This document shows, piece after piece, positions 12,601 through 24,600 of a DNA stretch of 64,000 bases. This stretch comes from Leptodactylus fallax (lineage: Eukaryota; Chordata; Amphibia; Anura; Leptodactylidae): positions 705,001 through 769,000 of the forward strand of contig CAMRHE010000029.1 of assembly GCA_947044405.1 (NCBI GenBank). Direction: 5' to 3'. The first letter of the stretch is position 1; each line of letters starts with the position of its first letter. A program made the position numbers and the translations under genes. Under the pieces are notes generated by a model, which was given only the letters and a program-made list of their open reading frames with translations, did no database searches and was not told the origin of the DNA.

Positions 12601-15600
12601 GGCAAAAAATAGCTATAGACAGAGATGTATACACTTTTTAACATTGATGTCTGTGTAAAACAGATGCCCTTTGTATGGTATCTGTTTGCTTCTTCTTGTC
12701 TGTCATGCTTTCCTGGTCTGCATACTTTTTTTTTTTTTTTTACATTGGAATCTATGTAAAACAGATGTAAATAGGTACCTTTGACATACTTTTTTTTTTT
12801 TTCTTAAGCGGATGCAAGAATTGTATTGTAAAAACATGATGTGAACCTAGCTTTATGGTATTCAGGCATATATCAGGGTAAGTATCCTGAGATTTTTTTT
12901 TCCTGGAGCACCTTTTAAGCATGGTACTTAGCAAAGATGATTTTTTTTTCTCTTTTTACACACCAAAGCCATTGTCACTCATGATGTATTTTGCATCAGT
13001 ATTTGGAAGACAAACCAGGAGCAGATTCCAAATATGTAATAGGAGTAGATCTGTCCATTATATTTTTTCTCTATATGGGTTCTACTCCTGGATTTGGTTT
13101 ACAAATACAAAAGCACAATACTGATCTACACACACAAGTGTGAAAGTAGCCCAAAGTGGAAAGATTAAAGGGCCTCTATCACCTCACCTAAGCATATTCA
13201 GTTGCCACCACCATGTTACAGAGCACTTTAAAGTGAAAAAGAACATACCTCTGTTATATATGTCATTTTTGTAGTTTTGGAGACAAACAACTTTGAATTC
13301 TTATGCAAATGAGGCAGTTGGTGCACTGGGGGTGGGCCTTCAGCTCTGGGAGCACTGCTCAAGCTGCTCAAGTAGGAATAGTGAAGTCAAAACAGTGGAT
13401 CAACTCTCGCTGCATGGGATGGTGAAGGCAGGAGATGGTAAGCATCTGAGTTGCAAAACAGTGTTCCAGGGAGATGAAGGCCTAACCCCCATGCACCAAC
13501 AGCCTCTTCTGCATAGGACTTAAAAGTCATTTTTTCTCCAAATCTACAAGTGACATAAATAACAAAGGTATATTGTTTATCACTGTAATGTGCTCTGTAA
13601 CATGGTGGTGGCAGCCTAATACACGTACATCTCAATAAATTAGAATATCATCAAAAAGTTATTTTTTTTTTTTAGTAATTCAATTGAAAAAGTTAAACAC
13701 ATACATTATATTGCGTCATTACAAACAGAGTGAACTTTTTCAAGTGTTTATTTATGTTAATGTTGATGATTATGGCTTACAGCCAAGGAAAACCAAAAGT
13801 CATTATCTCAGAAAATTAGAATATTATATAAAGCCAACTGTAAAAAAAATATTTAACACAGAAATGTTGGCCAAATGAAAAGTATGTACAGTAAATGCAC
13901 TTAATACTTGGTCGGGGCTCCTTTTGCATGAATGACTGTATCAATGCGGCGTGGCATGGAGCCGATCAGCCTGTGGCACTGCAGAGGTGTTATGGAAGCC
14001 CAGGTTGCTTTGATAGCAGCCTTCAGCTCGTCTGCATTGTTGGGTCTGGTGTCTCTCATCTTCCTCTTGACAATACCAGGTCAGGTGAGTTTGCTGGCCA
14101 GTCAAGCACAGTGATACTGTGGTTATTAAACCAGGTATTGGTACTTATGGCAGTGTGGACAGGTGCCAAGTCCTGTTGGAAAATGAAAATTCCATCTCCA
14201 AAAAGCTTGTCGGCAGAGGGAAGCATGAAGTGCTCCAGAATTTCCTGGTAGACGGCTGCGTTGACTTTGGCCTTGATAAAACACAGTGGACCTACACCAG
14301 CAGATGACATGGCTCCCCAAGCCATCACTGATTGTGGAAACTTCACACTAGACCTCAAGCAGCTTGCATTGTGTGCCTCTCCACTCTTTCTCCAGACTCT
14401 GGGACCTTGTTCAAATAAAGCAAATTTCTTCCTGAAAACAACACCTTTGACCACTGAGCAACAGTCCAGTTCTTTCTCTCCTTGGCGCAGGTAAGACGCT
14501 TCTGGCGTTGTCTATTGGTCATGAGTGGTTTGACACTTGGAATGCAACACTTGTAGCCCATGTCCTGGATACGTCTGTGTGTGGTGGCTCATGAAGCACT
14601 GACTCCAGCAGCAGTCCACTCCTTGTGAATCTCCCCCAAATTTTGAATGGCCTTTTCTTAACAATCCTATCAAGGCTGAGGTTATCCTGGTTGCTTGTGC
14701 ACCTTTTTCTACCACACTTTTTCCTTCCACTCAACTTTCCATTAATATGCTTTGATACAGCACTCTGTGAACAGCCAGCTTCTTTAGCAATGACCTTTTG
14801 TGGCTTACCCTCCTTGTGCAGTGTGTCAGTGACTGCCTTCTGGACATCTGTTAAGTCAGCAGTCTTCACCATGATTGTGTCACCTACTGAACCAGACTAA
14901 GGGACCTTTTTAAATGCTTAGGAAGCCTTTGCAGTTGTTTTGGATTTATTATTCTAATTTTCTTAGATAATGACTTTTGGGTTTTCCTTGGCTGTAAGCC
15001 ATAATCATCAACATTAACATAAATAAACACTTGAAAAAGTTCACTCTGTTTGTAATGACTCAATATAATATATGTGTTTCACTTTTTCAATTGAATTACT
15101 AAAAAAAAAAAATAACTTTTTGATGATATTCTAATTTATTGAGATGCACTTGTATGCTTGGGGAGGTGATAAACTTCCTTTAGGCAAGGCCATCAATCAA
15201 TTACTGGTGCTTACCTTTATACTGTTTTTAAAGATGTATCCAGGTAGTGAGAAACCCTTCTTCTTGTCAATGGGTTCACTAAAGATGATAAGCTGCTCAA
15301 AGAGGAAGACTCTCCGCTCTTTTCCCCTTGTCAGAAAACTACATTCTTGTTCTGTTACCATGAATGTGTCTTGCTGGAGAAGCTTCCCCTGAGCTGTAAT
15401 TTTTCCCTACAGAATAGAGAATGATCACATTGTCAGTAGTGAAATATTATATAAAACAGCAAATTAACAAAATTCAGTCGAAAAAATTAAGCAAGCAACA
15501 TTCCTTTTTGGGTCTGTTTGTACCACTATCATATAGATCAAAAGGGAAGCAATACCTCAAACCCTTGCAGCCGGCCAAGGTTCATCATGTCATTGCATCT

Positions 15601-18600
15601 TTTAGGGACAAAACACATCACTTCCACAGCTTTCTGAAAAATCAGAAAACATAGATACAGTTGTAAGAAAGAATAAATGTACATTAGCAACATATTTATT
15701 CTGATCAATGTCATTCACTACCTAGGGCTTGTGGACAGAGTTTGGTTGTTTGGGTGACTATACAGTGACAATTTTATGACAAAGAACAGTCCTAAATCTG
15801 ATGATCAACATATATTTACAAAGAAGGATCTGGGAGAATACATTGTTTGGCCATCGCTTCTTTATTGTCACCTATAGCTGGCCATATACTAGAGATCTGC
15901 GAAAACGTCTGCCGTGTTGGATTTTTCATTCACTGTTGGGTTCTGTAATTCATATCAGGTAAGAGCTCTGCAACCCCCAATGGAAGCCCAGACCAGGACA
16001 CAGACCATTTGTCATCTTAACTTATGGCACTTTCATTCAGACAACAAACTACACAGACCAACCAGGACTAACAAATTCAGAAAAGTCATATAATATCTGT
16101 TACATTCACACCCGTTCAAACTTCTGTGCCATCCAGCCGCATGATGCGGCGCAGGCTGTAATTCTTTCCTTTGGGTTTTTCTTGTATTGTCTGAACACTG
16201 TCCTATTCCCTCACCTCTGTAATTCATTTTCCACCACACCCATATCCTTCACCTTGGTTTCCTTCTGCTCCTCTAATAGTTAATTTCAGCCTTACCTGTG
16301 TGATTGACAGCCTATCCTCCTATCAAGTCTGGGGCGGGTTCTTCCTTCCTATTTATTGTTTGCTAACATTCACATTGGCGCTTGCTATTGCCTCGTGTGT
16401 ACTGGCTATTACTCCTTACTTTTTGGTTACCTGTATTCTTATTCCTGACCTCTAGCTTTACCTTTGACTATTCTCTCGGATTTCGATCCTGTACTGCGTT
16501 GCTCGACTGTTACTGACCCCTTTTCTAGCTGACCTCCCTTTTGTTGTTGTTTGTCCTGTCTGCGTTATGTGTTGACACTTATATCAAGAAGGGATTGCCG
16601 CCCAGTTGCCGGCTGTTGCTTAGGACAGTTCAGGCAAGTAGGCAGGGACAGTGGGGGTGTTCAGCTTAGGACTCACTGTCTTGTCGTGCCCCTCCCTCCA
16701 GGGTTCACCAGCAGCTACTGGGAAATCGCTCCTAACAATTCCCTTACAATATCCCTAATGTCTGGTCAGGTTAATGGTAGCCTTACATGCCAAGTACAAA
16801 AGACTCTTAGTGCAAATGGATATGTAAAGTTTTCATTGACCAAGGAATGCAAATGTTATGAAGAAATGTTGGGTCAAGAAAATTAATAAGGAAAATTTGT
16901 GCAAGGATGAGAGTGTCAAGGTAGTCAAATATATATGATGGTAGACACTCCAACCACCAAAGGATGTTTCATCTGAAAGTTTCTTGCACTTGTGTGTGGA
17001 CATGTTTATGACTATGCAGCCAGCTGTAAAATGTACTCTGGCACAAGTTTATCACATGGAATATAACATCAATTGGCTAAACAAATCCTTTTACAAGTGA
17101 CTAAAATCCCATAGTCCAAAAAGGACCATAGACACCACATGGCAACATCCATTTATGTTGTGCTTTTATGTAATGACATATTGTAATGTTATGAATTACA
17201 TTCATTTTAAATAGGCAGCATATACATAGATGTCATACCAACACCAAAGAAATGAATAATTACAGTGGGAAAACCCATGTTTTATGGGCAAGTGCTCAAA
17301 TACATATAAATAGCTGCTTAGGAAAAGAGGTTGGGGTGAATGAGTGACAAACTGATTCCTGCTCTCTTGAGATTTTGCGTCATTACCCATCATACAGTAC
17401 TAGAACTAATGGTGTAGTGAAATTTAGCAGCTGCAAAAGACTGGATTGTTGACCACAATGTATTAATTATTTTTCTATATCTTTTTAAAGGTGACAGTGT
17501 ATACTGTAATACGACATGGAAAATCCAGGTTACTGTTCTAGTAGACAAAGAGGGCTGTCAGTTACTGTTGGAACGTCACCTACTATGCAGGAAACATATC
17601 CTTCCACATAATAAAGCATCACCAACCTCCAGTTCTGTTGTGTCTTGTCCAGCTTTGCTGTAATACTTGAGGAAGTCCTAGTTTGGGAAGAAATATGCAT
17701 TTGTTATAAATTATGACTTTTATTTTCATCCACCTTTGCTGCATTACAAACTGTACCGCCAAAGATAGCCCCACAGTAGCATGATCCTTTGTCTAATGCT
17801 GTGTCAGTATATGAAGAGTTAAATGCAATGTTTCCTGTATTTGATTTAGTTCTTGTTAATTAGATTTAATTCTGTAGAGAAATAATGGCCCACACTTAAT
17901 AAGGGGCCGTTCACAAGACTGTGATCTGGGAAACATGGTCCACGTGCCAGCTGCATTTCCACGACCATGTGAGTTACAATGAAGTGAGCTCCTAAATGGT
18001 CAAATGTACTGAAGTGACCTCAAGCTGTGAGTTCAGTAAATCTATGGCCTCAGGGATACCACTCTCTCTTGGTTTTCTTCCTATCTCTCTGACAGCTCAT
18101 TTAGTGTACCATTTGCTGGTGCTATTTCTTCTCCTCTGCACCTTGCTGGTTGGGGTTCCTCAAGGCTCAGCCCTAGGTCCCCTCCTCTTCTCTCTGTACA
18201 CAGCCCCAGTTGGACAAACCATTTGCAAATTTGGCTTTCATTACCATCTTTATGCAGATGATACTCAACTATATACCTCATCCCGTGACATCACCCCTGC
18301 TCTACTACAGAACACCAGTGACTGTTTCTCTGCTGTCTCTAACATCATGTCTTCTCTTTATCTGAAATTGAATCTTTCAAAGACTGAACGTCTTGTGTTC
18401 CCTCCATCTACTAACCAACCTAACCCTGATATCTCCATTTCTGTCTGTGGCCTTACTATTACCCTGAGGCGGCATGCCCGCTGTCTGGGGGTTGTATTTG
18501 ACTCAGATCTCACCTTTACCCCACCTATTCAGACACTTGCACGTTCTTGCCACCTGCACCTTAAAAACATCTCTAGAATTCGCCCTTTTCTCACCGTGGA

Positions 18601-21600
18601 AACATCAAAAACCCTCATTGTCGCTCTGATTCTTTCTCGTCAGTCGCTGTACTGGTTGCCCATCCATCACAGAATACAATATAAAATTATCACACTGACC
18701 CACAAATCCATCCATAGCACTGCGCCCCCCTATATCTCCTCTCTCGTCACTGTATACTGCCCTAACCGTCCTCTCCATTCTGCCAATGACCTTAGACTTG
18801 CACCCTCCTAAAAGATGGCTGGACCATGGTAGCAAGCAAGCCCTCTGACCTCTGGCGTCCCCCTATCTCCTCATAGAATGTAAGCTCTTTTGAGCAGGGC
18901 CCCCCTTGTTTGATATGTTTATTTCTTTGTCACATTGTAATGTCTCATGTGTCCTCTGTTTTGTAAAGTGCTACGGAATATGTTTGCGCTATATAAATAA
19001 AGTTATTATTATTATTATTACTACGGCCATTCAGGAGCTCACAGCATCTCTTTACATGGCCATGGTCAGTCTGGAAAATGTGGTCAGACAGACAAAACAG
19101 TTGTGTGACTGCCCCTTAGACTGGTCTTTTTTAGAAGTGTATTTTAACTAACAATGAAAAATATTAAAAAAACCTCAGCACTAACTTCGTTGATCAGCGA
19201 TTATGATACTACTAAGTATGGCACGTGAACTCTGAGGCCACAGATTGGCTGCAACAGTGATGTGAAGGCAGCTTGTAATTTGTGAATAAAGCCGATGGAA
19301 CGTGCTGGATATGTAGGTAATGGAATATTGTTTTTTGTATTTTTTTTATTATTTACGTTGCTTACTTATATAGCACCAACATATTCTGCAGCACTTTACA
19401 GACATTTGTTATCTTAGAGCATTTATTTAATGCTAAAAAAGTGTTCCCTGAGAAAATTCTGCAGTATGTTTGCACTTGCCTAGGAGTCCAAGACTCCACA
19501 TCTTCAAAAAATTAAACACAAGAAAAAAAAACACTCTTCCATTAGTTAGCTGTAGGTTTAGCAATGTTTTACTTATTTTTATCTATTGTACAGAGATTTG
19601 TGATAAATTTGACTTGTTCCTTTATTGTGCATACAGTACCCAGACTATATTGGAGATGAAAGAAAAGAAACAATTTTCAAGTGAACTTACTAATAATAAT
19701 ATATGTCATACTGGAATGTGCAAATGGTAACACATTATGACAGCTTCGCTTCATTGCATAATCTGATTTATAATATGAAGTGAATTGCGCCATGTGAACA
19801 ATTGGGGAGGGATTATTTTGCCTCATACCTTTAGCAGCAGCTGGTACTTCATGATCCTTTGCACGGGTTTGATAAGTAGGTCATTGAGTTGCAGGCGATG
19901 TGACAGCTGTTGCCTCAATTCCTGCAGCAGGATGGGTAGAACCATATTATACAATTGGAAATATGGGCATATTAAGGTAAAACTAGTATAAGAAGCTCAT
20001 TTGCCTTGATAGAAAGCATTTGGTTAGAATTAGAACACACTTTTCACCAATAATTCACATGAATCAGACAGTTGAGTGCTTTATCACCATATATAAGACA
20101 AAACAATATGGTGCACAAGCCTATTACTAGGGTCACTGTCCTATGAGATCATGTGTGCTTCTCTGTTATGGGACAACTTCTTAGTTAATACACTACTGTT
20201 CAAAAGTTTAGGGTCACTTAGAAATTTCCTTATTTTTGAAAGAAAAGTACAGTTTTTTTCAATGAAGATAACATTAAATGAATCAGAAATACACTCTATG
20301 TATTGTTAATTTGGTAAATGACTATTCTAGCTGCAAACTTCTGGTTTTTAATGCACTATCTACATAGGTGTATAGAGGCCCATTTCCAGCAACCATCACT
20401 CCAGTGTTCTAATGGTACATTGTGTTTGCTAACTGTGTAAGAAGGCTAATGGATGTTTAGAAAACCCTTGAAAACACTTGTGCAAGTATGTTAGCACAGC
20501 TGAAAACAGTTTTGCTGGTTAGAGAAGCTATAAAACTGACCTTCCTTTGAGTTAGTTGAGAATCTGGAGCATTACATTTGTTGGTTCGATTAAACTCTCA
20601 AAATGGCCAGAAAAAGAGAACTTTCATGTGAAACTCGACAGTCTATTCTTGTTCTTAGAAATGAAGGCTATTCCATGCGAGAAATTGCCAAGAAACTGAA
20701 GATTTCCTACAACAGTGTGTACTACTACCTTCAGAGGACAGCACAAACAGACTCTAACCAGAGTAGAAAGAGAAGTGGGAGGCCCCGCTGCACAACTGAG
20801 CAACAAGACATTAGAGTCTCTAGTTTGAGAAATCGACGCCTCACAGGTCCTCAACTGGCAGCTTCATTAAATAGTCCCCGCAAAACGCCAATGTCAACGT
20901 CTTCAGTGAAGAGGCGACTCAGGGATGCTGGCCTTCAGGGCAGAGTGGCCAAGAAAAAGCCAAATCTGAGACTGACTAATAAAAGGAAAAGATTAATATG
21001 GGCAAAAGAACACAGACATTGGACAGAGGAAGATTGGAAAAAAGTGTTATGGACAGACGAATCGAAGTTTGAGGTGTTTGGATCACACAGAAGAACATTT
21101 GTGAGACAGAGAACAACTGAAAAGATGCTGGAAGAGTGCCTGACGCCATCTGTCAAGCATGGTGGAGGTAATGTGATGGTCTGGGGTTGCTTTGGTGCTG
21201 GTAAAGTGGGAGATTTGTACAAGGTAAAAGGGATTTTGAATAAGGAAGGCTATCACTCCATTTTGCGACGCCATGCCATACCCTGTGGACAGCGCTTGAT
21301 TGGAGCCAATTTCATCCTACAACAGGACAATGAGCCAAAGCACACCTCCAAATTATGCAAGAACTATTTAGGGAAGAAGCCGGAAGCTGGTATTCTATCT
21401 GTAATGGAGTGGCCAGCGCAGTCACCAGATCTCAACCCCATTGAGCTGTTGTGGGAGAAGCTTGACCGTATGGTACGCAAAAAGTGCCCATCAAGCCAAT
21501 CCAACTTGTGGGAGGGGCTTCTGGAAACATGGGATGACATTTCTCCAGATTACCTCAGCAAATTAACAGCTAGAATGCCAAAGGTCTTCAATGCTGTCAT

Positions 21601-24600
21601 TGCTGCAAATGGAGCATTCTGTGACGAAAGCAAAGTCTGAAGGAGAAAATTATTATTTCAAATAAAAATCATTATTTCTAACCTTGTCAATGTCTTGACT
21701 ATACTTTCTATTCATTTTGCAACTAATTGGATAAATAAAAGTGTGAGTTTTCATGGAAAACACAAAATTGTCTAGGTGGCTCCAAACTTTTGAACGGTAG
21801 TGTACATCTTAAAACCATCAATTATAGGTCAGAGATGCCATTCCTTACCTCAAAATAGGTATCAATGTATTCTGACACAATGTGCTCTGACTTGGGCTTG
21901 TTCTGGCAATATACCACATACATGTGCAGCCTGCGCTCCTGCAAAAATCAGTAGTACAGTCATATATTCATTATCTTATATGGGTTCGAAACATTTGGTG
22001 CAATAATATTAACCATTTACCATACTGTTCAAAAAACCTTAGGGGTGCTGTCACACAGTAGACTGGGTACACCACAGCCAGTACTGGGGAGGCCGGTGCT
22101 TTTACTTAAGTAAGTTTAGCAGGTTACCACACAGTCTGTAAAAGGGACAGTCGCTAATCAATAAGTACTGTTTTTTACTGACTGCAATGACTGCGGCTGT
22201 GGTGCGGCCAGTACGCCATCTTGTAGCACCTTAAGGTCTCATGCACACAACCAAGTGTGCAGACCAAGGCACTTCCATTGGGGGTCTCCATTGCTCCATT
22301 CCAATGATTATACAGTCTGTGACATCGGAATGAAACCCCCCCCATTGAAGTCAATGGGGGATGGAAGCCACTAGGATGACACTTGGATAACACTTGAATG
22401 TCATCTGAGTGCATTCTGCTATGAAACTGGCCCCCCTCGGCATGCACACTTGGACGTGTGCATGCAGTCTTATTGTGATGTTAACTGATTTACTAAATCG
22501 CTGACATTTGTGAAACCTTATTGCAAATGTTGGTATGTTACAGTGGACTTTGACTTTTGCATGACATGGCAGAGACACCCAACAATTTCACAGAAATCAT
22601 TGGTAACGAAATATAGAGTTTTGTGTATAGAATTAAATAAAAAAAAAAAAAACAGCATCACGTTGCTCAATGTGCCTACAATTGGGATCACAGCTGAAAT
22701 TTTAGTAGGGAAAGGGTAAAAAGCTTCTATTAGACACCTGTCAGCAGCTTATCTCCCAGCTAAAACAAGAGATCCAACGTTGTTCCCTTGTTACAGGGTC
22801 ATGATCAACCCAAAAGCTGCAAATGGTCATATACTGTAGCTGAAAAACACATGGCAATGACATAAAATCAGGGCAAGAATAAACTATACAAAGTTGCCTG
22901 CTATATAATATTGTAAATAATTGTCAGGTGACCTGTAGCAAACACAAGAGTAGGAGAACTCACATGTTTTATGAAGAGATGTGCTAATCGGTTTGGATCC
23001 TCAAGGCACTTTTGAAGTTCACCTAGGAAATAGCTGTAACAACACACAAATAGTCAGTATAAGACTAAAGTTACAATTAATAATATAGAGAATCAAAAAT
23101 AGACCTGAGTCAAATTCAATGGGAGCCACAGACTATGGAGATTTCCAGAAGACAATTACATGTATATTGGAATAATATACAGCATCAGGGTCAGGGTGGA
23201 TGCAGTCAACTACAATCAGGTCAAGTACTGTCGGATGAATGCTTGTTAGGCTGACAGCTATCTTGTCCGACTGCGCTATACACATGGACGCTTGGCCAAA
23301 CAACAGTCAAACAGTGGGAGAGGGAAGGAAACCACTCCCTCTAACAGCTTATGTCACCAAGAATAATAATAATAATAATACATTTTATTTATATAGCGCC
23401 AACATATTCCGCAGCACTGTACAATTTGTAGGGTTCAATTACTGACAAAAAAGATACATTACAAAGAAATAGTCAATTCACACACTAGGACTGAGGGCCC
23501 TGCTCGCAAGAGCTTACAATCTATGAGGTAGAGGGGGTGACACAGGAGGTAGCAGGGGCGGCAACAGATGTAGCATTGCTTATACAATGGTCAGACAATT
23601 CTGTAATAGAGGTTACTGTCATTACACATATATAAAGCTGTATGAGCCGTCACCAGTCGTGTCCTGTAACGTGCAGACGGTGCCTGGACATATAAAGCTA
23701 GTCTGATATGGCATCATATCCTGTGAGGTAATGTTGAAGCATAAACAGAGGAGGGTATGTTTTAGGGATTCTAACTGCGGAAGGGTTTACATTAGGAGTT
23801 GCGATAGGCCTGTCTGAAAAGATATGTCTTTAGTTTACGCTTGAAGCTGTGGAAATTGGAGGTTAATCTGATAGTCTGTGATAGAGCATTCCAGAGAAGT
23901 GGTGCAACTCGGCAGAAGTCTTGTATACGAGCGTGGGAGGTTCTGATAATAGAGGATGTTAGTCTTAAGTCATTGAGTGAACGGAGAGTACGGGTTGGGC
24001 GACAGAACAAAGTTGTTGGGTAGGTGAAATCCAACTGGTCAATTCTTATCACCCCCAACATCTGCTGTTGAGGAAGAATTGGGAGACGCCCCATACGGGG
24101 GGTTAGCTAAGCCTGGGAAGAGTCAGGAGATCCAGCGAAATCGACAGATTCAGTCGAAACACACCTAATGTGTATGGACAGCTTTACTTTTTTCTAAACC
24201 ATATAGATCTGTGAAAGGAAAATGTATCCTTTCTAAAGTCTATTTGATAACATACAAAGGGGAGAGATTCCCATAACTCCCAAGGATTGCTAACCAGGCA
24301 CACCAATAAAGGAACTGGTACACAGGCATGAGGGAGATGCTCTGTGAAAAGCACTTCACTTTACCCTCCTTAAATTAGTTGTTGGAAACCACAAGGCCCA
24401 TATAGTATTCTTGCTCATGAGCCCTATGATGTCTTGTGTTTATTCATTTTTATATGGTTATGTCTACCTACTCTTTGTGCCAGTCATATATCTGGTGAAT
24501 ATTTCCAAATACAATTTTGTCTTTTCCCTTCATGTCCTCAGGAATTCCTTGAGCATTCATGGTTGCCATATAACCCTGCAAAGGTGAAAGGTGACAATAT

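Larger units (their letters stand above)
13165..15182. mobile_element. TTAA MITE split by a Tc1 insertion
   Basis: The left arm begins TTAAAGGGCCTCTATCACCTC at 13165. The complement of the right end reads TAAAGGAAGTTTATCACCTC. Long matching arms containing CCACCACCATGTTACAGAGC run inward. The right arm is broken by the element at 13622-15152; removing that element and one TA restores the mirror of the left arm (AAGCATATTCAG against AAGCATATTAGG). The MITE proper is therefore about 485 bp and older than the Tc1. Confidence 0.75.
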
